Shown: one piece after another, positions 9,533 to 18,217 of the stretch
Numbering within the stretch: position 1 is the first letter of the stretch
Layout: every line of letters starts with the position of its first letter
Assembly (NCBI GenBank): GCA_964509335.1
Contig: CAZDXB010000003.1
Location: forward strand, 106,299 to 170,298
Source of the DNA: CAZDXB01 sp964509335
Lineage (GTDB): Bacteria; Bacteroidota; Ignavibacteria; Kapaibacteriales; UBA2268
Direction: 5' to 3'
DNA length: 64,000 nt
Notes under the pieces: generated by a model
Database searches by the model: none
The model's input: only the letters and a program-made list of their open reading frames with translations
What the model was told of the DNA's origin: nothing
Position numbers and translations under genes: made by a program

Positions 9533-10819
9533 ATGGCAGAAGGAACATTTAACGCGTTCGAAATGGCGCAAGAACAGTTTGACGCTATTGCCGAGAATTT
9601 AGCTTTGGACCAAGCTTCTCGGGACTTTTTAAGGAATCCCGACAGGGAGTATCATTTTAACGTTCCGATTAGGATGGACGACGGTTCTTATAAAGTCTTC
9701 AGAGGATTTCGCGTGCAGCACAACAACGCTCGCGGACCCTGTAAAGGCGGAATAAGATTTCACCCGCAGGAAACGATAGATACGGTTAGGGCTTTGTCGA
9801 TGTGGATGACATGGAAGACAGCCGTTGTTGATATTCCGTTAGGCGGCGGCAAGGGCGGCGTTATTTGCGACCCTCATAATTTATCTATGAGAGAACAAGA
9901 AGCAGTTTGTAGGAGTTGGGTAAGGCAGTTGGCGAAGAACATAGGACCTTTGGAAGACGTGCCGGCTCCGGACGTGATGACGACAGGTCAACATATGCTT
10001 TGGATGTTGGACGAATACGAGAAGATTACCGGATACAAAGCTCCCGGTTTGATTACCGGCAAGCCTTTGGGAATGGGCGGTTCGCTCGGAAGAACCGAAG
10101 CGACAGGATTCGGCTTGATGTACACTGTTAGAGAATCTTTAAAGGAATTGGGAATAGAAGCGAAAGACACTACCGCTTCCTTCCAAGGTTTTGGGAACGT
10201 TAGTCAGTACGCTTTTCAGCTTTATAATGAATACGGCGGAAATGTTATCGCGGTTTCGTCTTGGGACAATACTGATAAAACGTCTTATACTTTCAGAAAG
10301 AAAAATGGTATCGATTACGACGAATTAAAAGGTATAACCAATCGCTTTGGGGAAATCGACAAAGAAAGAGCGAAAGAACTCGGCTACGAGCAGTTGGAAG
10401 GCGGAGCCTGGATAGAGCAGGAAGTTGACATTCTCGTTCCAGCCGCTCTCGAAAATCAGATAAACGCCGAAACCGCTCCGAAAATTAAGGACACGGTTAA
10501 AATAATCGCAGAAGGAGCCAACGGACCTACTACGCCCGAAGCCGACGAGATATTTAAATCCAACAACGTTTGGGTTGTTCCCGATTTCTTGGGCAACGCC
10601 GGCGGCGTAACTTGTTCGTATTTTGAACAGGTTCAGTGCAATATGAATTATTTCTGGCCCAAAGAGGAAGTATTAACCAAACTGGACGAAAAAATGACTA
10701 CGGCGTATAAAGCCGTTTCTAATTTAGCGAGGAATCGCGACTTATATATGCGAGACGCGGCTTATATGATTTCTATTTCAAGAGTTGCCGAAGCTTGTAA
10801 AATGCGCGGTTGGGTTTAA
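9533..10819 (+). CDS. gdhA: Glutamate dehydrogenase
   Basis: About 428 residues of a Glu/Leu/Phe/Val dehydrogenase, which interconverts glutamate and 2-oxoglutarate plus ammonia with NAD(P)H. The substrate-domain signature PLGGGKGGV (Lys107 region), the upstream RGPCKGGIRFHP motif and the PAPDVMT catalytic segment are all intact. A dinucleotide-binding domain follows, with QGFGNVSQYA. The start is set at 9533 because AAAGGAG lies 8 bp upstream; the frame opens earlier at a TTG (9491) without a ribosome site. A U-tailed hairpin sits in its leader and a long-loop terminator follows it. Confidence 0.95.
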   Translation: MAEGTFNAFEMAQEQFDAIAENLALDQASRDFLRNPDREYHFNVPIRMDDGSYKVFRGFRVQHNNARGPCKGGIRFHPQETIDTVRALSMWMTWKTAVVDIPLGGGKGGVICDPHNLSMREQEAVCRSWVRQLAKNIGPLEDVPAPDVMTTGQHMLWMLDEYEKITGYKAPGLITGKPLGMGGSLGRTEATGFGLMYTVRESLKELGIEAKDTTASFQGFGNVSQYAFQLYNEYGGNVIAVSSWDNTDKTSYTFRKKNGIDYDELKGITNRFGEIDKERAKELGYEQLEGGAWIEQEVDILVPAALENQINAETAPKIKDTVKIIAEGANGPTTPEADEIFKSNNVWVVPDFLGNAGGVTCSYFEQVQCNMNYFWPKEEVLTKLDEKMTTAYKAVSNLARNRDLYMRDAAYMISISRVAEACKMRGWV

Positions 10820-10838
10820 ATCTAGATAATTGATTTAT

Positions 10839-10943
10839 AAGCCGTCTCTGATTTTGAACTTAGATTCCGAATTTTGAATATAGCGATTGGAAAATAAATT
10901 TTGGAGGAATCGAATAGTCCGATTAAAGAGACGGCTTTTTTTT
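10839..10943 (+). terminator. Long-loop terminator-like structured element after gdhA
   Basis: AAGCCGTCTCT (10839-10849) is perfectly complementary to AGAGACGGCTT (10927-10937), and a run of eight T follows at 10936-10943. The 77-base interior has its own pair, GATTCC (10863-10868) with GGAATC (10906-10911). It probably ends the gdhA transcript, but the elaborate interior is more than a simple terminator needs. Confidence 0.55.
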
Positions 10944-11054
10944 ATCCATTAGTCCTCAAAAATTAAAATTTATTTATTTTATATTTTTTTAATCCACATT
11001 ATATTTTTAAATTAACGTTTTCAAAGCTGGCTTAAATTAACGGTAAGTAAACAA

Positions 11055-11930
11055 ATGGCTTTTATTGAATCGGTATTAGAGACGCAGGAATTCGCGACCT
11101 TGCCTCCGGTGGCGACGAAGGTTTTGGAATTGTTGGACGACGAAAACGTGGACGTTCGGGATTTAGCGAAGATAATTGAATCCGACGCGCCGCTGACTTT
11201 AAAGTTGCTTCGCGTGGCGAATTCGCCTTTATACGCTACTAGAACCGACGTGGATTCTGTTAATCAAGCGATTATGACATTGGGGTTTAATCGGTTGGTC
11301 AATATCGTTTTGGGAGTGTCGATATTCTCTCGTTTTTTAATGTCGTCGCAAAAGAAAGCCGTAAATTTACTTAAGAAGTTTTGGTGGCATTCTTCTTCGA
11401 CTGCGGTAGTGGCTAAGTCTCTTGTCAGAAAGATAAAAGTTAATTACAAGGAAGCTGAATTTATCGGCGGTTTGCTTCACGATATAGGCAAGCTAGCTAT
11501 GATTCAATTCGACTCCGACAAGTTCCTAAAAGTAGTGGAAATGGTAGAAGAAAAGAACGTTATGGACGTCGAAGCCGAGAAGGAAATTTTCGGAGTTGAC
11601 CATTTAGAAGTCGGCAAAGAAATCGCGAAAATGTGGAAACTGCCTAAGCAACTAGAAGCGGTTATAGCCAGCCATAACTTCCCCGAAAAAATCGGCAAGC
11701 ACGCCGATTTGGTCGCCGCCGTTCGTTTTTCCGATATTCTCTGCGAGATGTGGGGCGCAGATATTCACGAGGGATTTGAAAAAGTCAAGATAAAAGAAGA
11801 GGAATCTTTACAGGTCTTGTTCGAGCATTTCCCCACTCTTAGAAGTTTGGATTTGGAAGTTTTCACTTTTGAATTGGAAGAAGATTTTAAAATGTCCACC
11901 CAATTCTTGAATTTGATTTCGGAAGCGTAA
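11055..11930 (+). CDS. HDOD-domain signalling protein
   Basis: A 291-residue protein made of a single HDOD domain. The N-terminal half has the family pattern of DAPLTLKLLRVANSPLY, and the central GGLLHDIGKLAMIQF segment keeps the HD pair. HDOD proteins act in signalling and motility or stress regulation, mostly as scaffolds rather than as proven phosphohydrolases. A second HDOD gene lies at 45.1-46.0 kb, inside the motility-regulator run. This copy stands alone and converges on waaA, with 23 bp between stops. Confidence 0.88.
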   Translation: MAFIESVLETQEFATLPPVATKVLELLDDENVDVRDLAKIIESDAPLTLKLLRVANSPLYATRTDVDSVNQAIMTLGFNRLVNIVLGVSIFSRFLMSSQKKAVNLLKKFWWHSSSTAVVAKSLVRKIKVNYKEAEFIGGLLHDIGKLAMIQFDSDKFLKVVEMVEEKNVMDVEAEKEIFGVDHLEVGKEIAKMWKLPKQLEAVIASHNFPEKIGKHADLVAAVRFSDILCEMWGADIHEGFEKVKIKEEESLQVLFEHFPTLRSLDLEVFTFELEEDFKMSTQFLNLISEA

Positions 11931-11953
11931 ATTCAATTAACTAGTCGCGCTAT

Positions 11954-13258
11954 CTATTTCAAATGTTCAAAAATCTCTGCAACTATTCTATCGCTTTCTC
12001 CCGCCGAATTGAATACGTAAAGGCGAGCGGTTTTGCCGATTTCTTCTTTTGCCTTTTTTGATTTAATCAAATTGACTATCCATTCGTAAATATCTTTTTC
12101 GGTTCGAGTTATGGAAAGAGCGTCCAAGTTTTCTAGGTTCAACGCGTCGGGCGAGTTATTAATTTTCGGTCCGGAAGCTAACGGAATTCCGTAACCGGCG
12201 GGTTCGGCGACGCTGTGCACTCCCGCTCCAAAGCCGCCGCCTATATATGCCGCGTCTGCGATTGAGTATAATTTCAGTAGCTTGCCCACGCTGTCCACAA
12301 TTATTTGATTCCTGCCTAAAAACTCTTTAAGATTTTTGTCTTTATCGTCGTTGGTCGTAAACTCCAAAATTTGACTTAGAAGGAAGGCGTTGGGCAAATA
12401 CTCTTTTAAGTTTTTGATATGTTTGGGCGTCGGTTCGTGCGGAACGAAAATAACTCGAACGTAAAATTCTTTTTCTTTTTCTATTCTTTTTACCGTTTTA
12501 ATAATTTTGGTTTCGTCGCTTTCCCAAACGCTTCCTGCGACTAATACAAAGTCGTCGTCGGCGAATGAGTCTTCGGGAAGAATCTTATTTATTTTGCTTT
12601 CCTCGACTTTTTCTACAATTCTATCGAATCTGGTGTCTTTTGAGAGGACAATATCTGTTCTTACGTCCATCGATTCGAAAAAGTCGGCGTGTTTTTTTGA
12701 AACAGCGAATATCTTAGTGAAAAGTTCGTAACTGGAACGAGTAATAATCCGCAGTAGTTCGCCGGAATAAGTTATTTTTTTGCCGGGTTTGGTAGCGCAA
12801 ATCAAAAATCTCGGAATGCCGTTTTTCTTTAATATTTCCAAATGATTTCGCCAGATTTCGTATCGAATGAAAATCGCTATGTCGGGCTTTATTTTTTCAA
12901 TGAACTCTTTGGCGTTTTTTCTGGAATCGAACGGCATATATACTGCCGCGTCGACAAATCCGTAGTTCTTTTGAGTGTTGTAGCCCGAAGGAGAGTAGAA
13001 AGACGCGATTATTTGAACGTTTTTGTCCGTTTTCTTAATCTTTTCGATTATAGGTTTGGCTTGTTCGAATTCTCCCATAGACGCCGCGTGGAACCAGATT
13101 CTTTTGCCTTTCTTTTTTAGCTTCTCTAAATCCGAGAAGGATTCCTTCCACTTAGATTCTCTTTCCTTTAGTTTAGGCATAAAGAGCTTTCCGATAGATT
13201 TAGCCAAGTAGCCAATCGGCACGGCGAAAATGTTATATAGTAAAGAAATAAAACTCAA
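11954..13258 (-). CDS. waaA: 3-deoxy-D-manno-octulosonic acid transferase
   Basis: A 434-residue protein matching the KdtA/WaaA family, which adds Kdo to lipid A precursor at the inner membrane. It has an N-terminal membrane-associating helix (about residues 3-25), the WFHAASMGEFEQAKP motif (about 55-69) with the catalytic glutamate region, RYEIWRN in the middle, and the C-terminal AAYIGGGFGAGVHSVAEPAGYG donor-site motif. Full length. It implies a Kdo-containing lipopolysaccharide and therefore a diderm cell. Confidence 0.95.
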   Translation of the reverse strand: MSFISLLYNIFAVPIGYLAKSIGKLFMPKLKERESKWKESFSDLEKLKKKGKRIWFHAASMGEFEQAKPIIEKIKKTDKNVQIIASFYSPSGYNTQKNYGFVDAAVYMPFDSRKNAKEFIEKIKPDIAIFIRYEIWRNHLEILKKNGIPRFLICATKPGKKITYSGELLRIITRSSYELFTKIFAVSKKHADFFESMDVRTDIVLSKDTRFDRIVEKVEESKINKILPEDSFADDDFVLVAGSVWESDETKIIKTVKRIEKEKEFYVRVIFVPHEPTPKHIKNLKEYLPNAFLLSQILEFTTNDDKDKNLKEFLGRNQIIVDSVGKLLKLYSIADAAYIGGGFGAGVHSVAEPAGYGIPLASGPKINNSPDALNLENLDALSITRTEKDIYEWIVNLIKSKKAKEEIGKTARLYVFNSAGESDRIVAEIFEHLK

Positions 13259-13326
13259 AGCTTAATATTCATTCGATTTATTCATACAAAACAACGCGAA
13301 TATAGCGTTTTTTAACGTTATAACAG

Positions 13327-13956
13327 CTATTTTTTAAATAATTTGTTGCAGTCGGAAAAAGCTTTTTTGTCGTCGTCGTAAGTTTTAATCATTTTTTGCA
13401 ATTCGTCGGTCGGGGCTGTTAGCGCGATACCGTCGTCGGTTTTTACGTATTCTATGAAATTTTCGTTTTTTTCTATTTGATTTTTCAACCATTTGTATTG
13501 AAGGAAACTAATGGCTAAAGTGTCGGAGTTAAAGTCGATTTTTGAAATAGAGTGAGCGGGAATATAATGCAAAGCGCCAAAAGTAATTTCTTCTACTTCT
13601 TTTGGATATAAATCGAGAAAATACCTGTCGTTAAGTTTGAAAAGGGCGGCGACGAAAGATTCTTTGATAACTAAAGAGTTGTTGCCGATAATTTTTCCGG
13701 ATTCTCGATTAGAGTCAAGTTTCATTTCTTTCTTTTGAACTATAGCTAAATCGTATAGGAATTCGCTTTTGGACTTTTTGAAAATCCATTTGTTGTCTTC
13801 TTCGTCAATCCACTCGCCTGTAAGTTCTTCGTTGAAGACTAAATCCTTTTGGTTATAGAATGGATGAACGCTGGCGGCTAGACACCCAATTATTGTCGTT
13901 AGTATGATTATGGCAACGATAGTTATTTTATAGTTCATATTTTTACGGCTATTCAT
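13327..13956 (-). CDS. Predicted lipoprotein of unknown function
   Basis: About 209 residues. The hydrophobic N-terminal segment ends in TIIGC, a good lipobox, so the mature protein should be lipid-anchored. The rest is soluble with a LTGEWIDEEDNKWIFKK opening, reminiscent of small lipocalin-like beta-barrel domains, but I do not recognise a family. The start at 13956 is preferred because GAGTAGG lies 7 bp upstream; TTG 13962 and ATG 13938 are alternatives. It stands alone between waaA and tRNA-Asn. Confidence 0.7.
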   Translation of the reverse strand: MNSRKNMNYKITIVAIIILTTIIGCLAASVHPFYNQKDLVFNEELTGEWIDEEDNKWIFKKSKSEFLYDLAIVQKKEMKLDSNRESGKIIGNNSLVIKESFVAALFKLNDRYFLDLYPKEVEEITFGALHYIPAHSISKIDFNSDTLAISFLQYKWLKNQIEKNENFIEYVKTDDGIALTAPTDELQKMIKTYDDDKKAFSDCNKLFKK

Positions 13957-14053
13957 TAACAAACCTACTCTAATATAACTATTTTTTAAGTAATTATGAA
14001 AGAAAGTTTTGCGGCGCGAAATGTGAATTTCAAGAAGGCAATGTTAAACTTAG

Positions 14054-14127
14054 CTCCTGAGGGCGGACTCGAACCGCCGACCCACTGATTAACAGTCAGT
14101 TGCTCTATCCATCTGAGCTACTCAGGA
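14054..14127 (-). tRNA. tRNA-Asn (GTT)
   Basis: Read on the minus strand this is a complete cloverleaf. The acceptor pairs TCCTGAG with CTCAGGA, the D arm has AGCTC, the anticodon stem ACTGA/TCAGT holds loop CTGTTAA with anticodon GTT, and the T arm carries GGTTCGAGTCC. The discriminator is G and no CCA is encoded. Confidence 0.93.
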
Positions 14128-14209
14128 ATTTATTTAGATTACAAATATAAATATTTTTCAAAGTCTGACAAAATTTTTTTATCTTTATTTTTTCAATTAA
14201 CGGTCGCTT

Positions 14210-14959
14210 ATGATTGAAAGTTCTGAAGCCGTCGTTCTTCATACTAGGAGATACGGCGAGACAAGTAAAATATTGGAGGTTTTTGGAAAAACTTCGGGCA
14301 AAATCTCGTTGATAGCTAAAGGAGCGAGAAAGGCGAAAAGTAAGTTCGGCGCGACTTTGAACCCGGGAGCGAGAATAGATATTAATTATTACTATAAGAA
14401 AACCAGAAGCTTACATCTGCTTTCGAGTTCGGAGCTAGTAAAACCGTATAGAAGTATATACGAGGATTTCGACAATTTAACCGCCGCTTACTGTATTTTG
14501 GAAGCTGTTCTTTACACTCAGCAGACCGACGAAGTTAACGAGGATCTATACGAGCTTGTCGTGGAGTCTCTCGAGCTTATCGACGGCGAAACTGACGGCG
14601 GAGGATTTTCAGTTCTTTTCGCGTTTATGTTAAGATTTGTCGCGATTTTGGGATTCGCAATCGATTTGTCTATTCGGTTTCCTTCCGGAAAAGAGTTCGC
14701 GTATTTTTCTTTAGAGAGCGGAATATTGATAAAAGACGACAAGGAGGCGAAAGATTTCTTTAAGATTAGCTCCGACGCTTATTTAACGCTTCAAGAAATT
14801 TTTTCTTCGTCGGCTAAAGAATTTGCTCGAATGAAAATAAACAAAAATTTGATTTCGGAAATTCATAATTTTTTCGTTAATTATCTAAGTTATCATTTGG
14901 ATAAAAGAATAGTTTTTAAATCGATGAAACTTTGGAAATCTTTGAGCGAGTTGGATTGA
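14210..14959 (+). CDS. recO: DNA repair protein RecO
   Basis: A 249-residue protein. The N-terminal OB-fold domain opens with the family pattern EAVVLHTRRYGETSKILEVF and a KISLIAKGARKAKSKFG motif (about residues 31-46), and a helical C-terminal domain follows. RecO loads RecA on SSB-coated DNA together with RecF and RecR. The four-cysteine zinc site of some RecO proteins is absent. It is followed after 24 bp by the CNNM-type transporter gene, probably in one operon. Confidence 0.9.
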   Translation: MIESSEAVVLHTRRYGETSKILEVFGKTSGKISLIAKGARKAKSKFGATLNPGARIDINYYYKKTRSLHLLSSSELVKPYRSIYEDFDNLTAAYCILEAVLYTQQTDEVNEDLYELVVESLELIDGETDGGGFSVLFAFMLRFVAILGFAIDLSIRFPSGKEFAYFSLESGILIKDDKEAKDFFKISSDAYLTLQEIFSSSAKEFARMKINKNLISEIHNFFVNYLSYHLDKRIVFKSMKLWKSLSELD

Positions 14960-14983
14960 AATGAACAATAAGAACGTTTTTTA

Positions 14984-16297
14984 ATGATATTAGATATATT
15001 TTTAACGTTATTTTTAGTCTTTCTGAACGGCTTTTTCGTTGCCGCGGAATTCGCTATCGTTAAAGTCAGAACTTCCCAACTGGAACTTAGAATAAAGGAC
15101 GGAAGCAAGATAGCGACTTTAGCGAAAAGCGTCGCTTACAATCTAGACGCCTATCTATCTGCTACGCAACTCGGTATTACTTTAGCTTCGCTCGGTCTCG
15201 GCTGGATAGGCGAAAGCGTAGTATCCGAAATTATTAAGAATATAATGGTGTTTATAGGCGTTCAGCTAACTCCCGAAGTCATACATCAAATTGCCCTGCC
15301 TACCGCTTTCGTAACCATAACGATACTTCATATTGTTTTCGGCGAATTGGCTCCTAAGTCTATCGCCATTCAGCGTCCGGAGGCGGTTTCTTTAGGCGTT
15401 TCTTTGCCGTTACGCGCGTTCTTTATCGTTTTCAAGCCGTTCATTTGGCTTTTGAACTCTTTCGCAAATTTAATAATAAAGATTTTTGGATTCGAGCCCC
15501 AAACGGGCGAGGACGAAGCTCACAGCTCCGAGGAGTTGCGCTATCTGCTTGAAGAAAGCTCGAAAAGCGGCGTCGAAGGCGTTCCCGACAACAAAATGAT
15601 TGAAAACGTTTTCGATTTTCCCGACACTCCCGTTAAGCAAGTGATGATTCCGAGAAATAAAATATTCGCCGTAGAAGTTGATTCGCCAAAGGAAGAGATA
15701 TTCGATAAAATAATCGACGAGGGCTATTCGAGATTGCCGGTTTACAAGGAAACTTTGGATAACATTATAGGCGTTATTTACGCCAAAGATTTAATTAGTA
15801 TGATACGCCACTCTAATTTGATTATTGTTCAAGACTTGCTACGACCCGCGTATTTTGTTTACGAGTCCGATAAAATTGAGACCGTTCTGCGCCAGATGCA
15901 AAGGCAGAAAATTCATTTGGGAATAGTTTTGGACGAATTCGGAGGCGTCGCCGGCATAGTCGCTCTTGAAGATATTATCGAGGAGATTGTCGGCGAAATA
16001 CAAGACGAATACGACGAGGAGAAGCCGATTGTCGTTCGATTAGCCGATTCAGAGTTTAAAATTCAAGCTTCTTCGCCGATAGACGACGTCAATGATTATC
16101 TGCCCGTTCCTCTGCCTGAAAAAGAAGATTACGAAACGGTAGCCGGTTTAATTATTAGCGAAGTTGGCAGAATACCGAAGCCTAACGAATTAATAGATAT
16201 AAACGATTATTTGTGTAAAATTATAAGCAGTTCTAAAAGAAGCGTTGAAACGGTTAAGCTGACGCTCAAAGAGGATACAGACGAAGCAAATGAATAA
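14984..16297 (+). CDS. CNNM/CorC (HlyC) family membrane protein with CBS pair
   Basis: A 437-residue protein. It has a DUF21-type membrane domain of about four helices (residues 1-180, including the re-entrant FGELAPKSIAIQRPE motif near 119-133), two CBS domains (about 215-335, with the PVKQVMIPR and DEFGGVAGIVALEDIIEEIVGEI segments) and a C-terminal CorC_HlyC domain. Relatives are implicated in Mg2+/Co2+ efflux. The old name hemolysin is not supported as a function. The start is the ATG 24 bp after the recO stop. Confidence 0.9.
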   Translation: MILDIFLTLFLVFLNGFFVAAEFAIVKVRTSQLELRIKDGSKIATLAKSVAYNLDAYLSATQLGITLASLGLGWIGESVVSEIIKNIMVFIGVQLTPEVIHQIALPTAFVTITILHIVFGELAPKSIAIQRPEAVSLGVSLPLRAFFIVFKPFIWLLNSFANLIIKIFGFEPQTGEDEAHSSEELRYLLEESSKSGVEGVPDNKMIENVFDFPDTPVKQVMIPRNKIFAVEVDSPKEEIFDKIIDEGYSRLPVYKETLDNIIGVIYAKDLISMIRHSNLIIVQDLLRPAYFVYESDKIETVLRQMQRQKIHLGIVLDEFGGVAGIVALEDIIEEIVGEIQDEYDEEKPIVVRLADSEFKIQASSPIDDVNDYLPVPLPEKEDYETVAGLIISEVGRIPKPNELIDINDYLCKIISSSKRSVETVKLTLKEDTDEANE

Positions 16298-16300
16298 AGA

Positions 16301-16332
16301 AAGGGACTAGTATTAAAGAAATACCGTCCCTT
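16301..16332 (-). terminator. Strong hairpin after the transporter gene, probable terminator
   Basis: AAGGGAC (16301-16307) pairs with GTCCCTT (16326-16332), and inside it GTATT pairs with AATAC around a five-base loop. Read on the minus strand it is followed by TTTCTTTATTCATTT, so it is more terminator-like for transcripts coming from the response regulator side. It may serve both convergent units. Confidence 0.5.
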
Positions 16333-16532
16333 CCTCTGTTAAGCAAAGCAAATTGCTTACGCGTCGCTAATCTAATATACGAAAGCTTAGTCGCTATATT
16401 CTAATAGATTTTAATAAAAAAAGCGGGCGTTTTTTATTTATTTTATTAAGTATTATTTACTAAGTGTTTGATTAATTTAATTTCAATCTCAAGAAACCGG
16501 CGGTATCCAAAAGAGTAGAGCTTTAGAGAAGT

Positions 16533-17162
16533 TTAAGCTATCAAATGATTTTTAATAGCGTAGATTGTTAATTCTGAATTGTTTCTTAATTCCATTTTTT
16601 TGAGGAGGCTGTTTCTGTAGTTGCTTACTGTGTTTTTGCTTATGTATAGCTTTTTGGAAATCTCTTCCAGTTTGTGTCCTTCGGCGAGAAGGCGCATTAC
16701 TTGGAATTCTCTGTCGGATAATTTCTCGTGAGGAGATTTATCGGCTCCTTTTCTTAGCTGCGAAGGTAGTTGTTCGAAAAGGGACGGCGAAATATAATCG
16801 CGTCCGGAGGCGGTTTTATTTATAGCGTCTATTAATTGTTCTTGAGAGCAATCTTTATTTAAATATCCCGAAGCGCCGGCTCTAATAGTTCTAATAGCAA
16901 AATTCTTTTCCGGTATCATCGAAAAAATTAGCGCGGGAAGATTGGGTTTTAAATCCTTTATGGCTTTTAAGGTGTCGAAAGCGTCTTTTCCCGGCATAAC
17001 TATATCCAACATAACTAAATCGTAGTCGTTTTCGGTTACTTTTTCGATTAATTCATCGCCGTTGGCTGCTTCGTCGAATTCTAAGAACGAATATTCTTCT
17101 TCGAGTATTAATTTTAAGCCTTTTCTAACGATTGTGTGGTCGTCGGCTATTATGATTTTCAT
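16533..17162 (-). CDS. NarL/FixJ-type response regulator (copy 1)
   Basis: A 209-residue protein with a receiver domain (acidic pair Asp7/Asp8, phosphoacceptor Asp53 in MLDIVMPGKD, Lys103 in SGYLNKD) and a LuxR-type DNA-binding HTH at about 145-205 (LSDREFQVMRLLAEGHKLEEIS). All receiver residues are intact. It is about three quarters identical to its neighbour at 17543-18172 over the same ungapped length, so the pair is a recent tandem duplication. It has its own 380-bp upstream region that holds a TTGTAGT-N7-ACTA palindrome. Confidence 0.93.
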   Translation of the reverse strand: MKIIIADDHTIVRKGLKLILEEEYSFLEFDEAANGDELIEKVTENDYDLVMLDIVMPGKDAFDTLKAIKDLKPNLPALIFSMIPEKNFAIRTIRAGASGYLNKDCSQEQLIDAINKTASGRDYISPSLFEQLPSQLRKGADKSPHEKLSDREFQVMRLLAEGHKLEEISKKLYISKNTVSNYRNSLLKKMELRNNSELTIYAIKNHLIA

Positions 17163-17542
17163 AACTCATTTCCCTTTTCTCTGCATAACTTTGTTGTTTT
17201 ATTCAATGGCGAATTGTATTTTGCGATTTTTAAAGTTATTGGCAATGAGACGCTTAATAAATCCTTAACTGAATATTTTTTGCAACGTTTCTTCATAATA
17301 ACGCATAGTAATATAAACAAAATTTTAAATTATTACGTTTCAGGTTAAAGTTAAAAAATTTTTATTTATATTTTGTAGTAGAAACCACTATATTTTTTTA
17401 GGGACGGTTGGCTTATTTTTGTCATAATCAGAACTACAAAACAATAAGCGTTAATAATAGCAAGATATTACGAGCCTAAATTCTCAAGGAGCCTTGGAAT
17501 GCATTAAGGATTAGGCAAACTTAGTAAATTTGGAGGTAGAGT
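17163..17542. other. Intergenic region between the two response regulators
   Basis: 380 bp, AT-rich, with no credible gene. It contains the TTGTAGT palindrome listed separately and a lone half-site ACTACAA at 17433-17439, 46 bp from the matching arm of the full site. It presumably contains the promoter of response regulator copy 1. Confidence 0.5.
17373..17393. promoter_or_regulatory. TTGTAGT-N7-ACTA palindrome, site A
   Basis: TTGTAGT, spacer AGAAACC, ACTATAT. The left arm and the 7-base spacing are the same as in sites at 19087 and 57601. It lies 211 bp upstream of response regulator copy 1. Probable transcription-factor operator, with the adjacent LuxR-type regulators as the obvious candidates (inference). 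Confidence 0.5.
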
Positions 17543-18172
17543 TTAGTTTATCAACTGATTCTTAATGGCGTAAATCGTGATTTCGGAGTTGTTTCTAAGC
17601 CCTAACTTTTTCATAATATTGTTGCGGTAGTTGCTGATAGTATTCTTGCTTAAATATAAATTAGAGGAGATTTCGTCGAGGGTTTGCCCTGCGGCGATTA
17701 ATCGCAGGACTTGGAATTCTCTATCGGATAATAGTTCTTGCGGCGATTTTTTAGCGCCTTCTCTCAACTTCGAAGCTAATTGTTCCGACAGCGTCGGAGA
17801 AATATAATCTCTGCCCGAATATGTTTTAGTAATCGCGTCTATTAGTTGTTCTTGGGGGCAGTCTTTGTTAAGGTAGCCGGAAGCTCCCGCTCTTATCATT
17901 CTAATAGCGAAGTTCTTTTCCGGATTCATTGAGAATACGAGAACCGGCAAGTCGGGTTTGATTGATTTCACCATTTTTAGGGTGTCTATAGCGTCTTTGC
18001 CGGGCATTACAATATCGAGAATAACTAAGTCGTAGTCGTTTTCGCTGATTTTTTGGACTAATTCGTCGCCGTTTACGGCTTCGTCGAATTCCGAAAGAGA
18101 GAATTCTTCTTCCAGTATCAGTTTCAATCCTTTACGCACAATTGAATGGTCGTCGGCTATTATGATTTTCAT
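17543..18172 (-). CDS. NarL/FixJ-type response regulator (copy 2)
   Basis: A 209-residue paralogue of the gene at 16533-17162. It has the same intact receiver residues (Asp7, Asp8, Asp53 in ILDIVMPGKD, Lys103) and a LuxR-type HTH with LSDREFQVLRLIAAGQTLDEIS. Most differences are conservative, except in the linker (130-150) and around the HTH, so the two may differ in target choice or dimer partner. It lies 45 bp downstream of the T9SS cargo gene on the same strand and is probably cotranscribed with it. Confidence 0.93.
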   Translation of the reverse strand: MKIIIADDHSIVRKGLKLILEEEFSLSEFDEAVNGDELVQKISENDYDLVILDIVMPGKDAIDTLKMVKSIKPDLPVLVFSMNPEKNFAIRMIRAGASGYLNKDCPQEQLIDAITKTYSGRDYISPTLSEQLASKLREGAKKSPQELLSDREFQVLRLIAAGQTLDEISSNLYLSKNTISNYRNNIMKKLGLRNNSEITIYAIKNQLIN

Positions 18173-18217
18173 AACAGAATCTCGTTTAAAGGTTCTTTTG
18201 AATGTATCAGCGGCGAT

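Noticed and set aside
14961..14984. Eight-codon open frame (ATG at 14961) between recO and the transporter gene
   Set aside because: Too short, no ribosome site, and it overlaps the leader of the transporter gene. It is probably chance.
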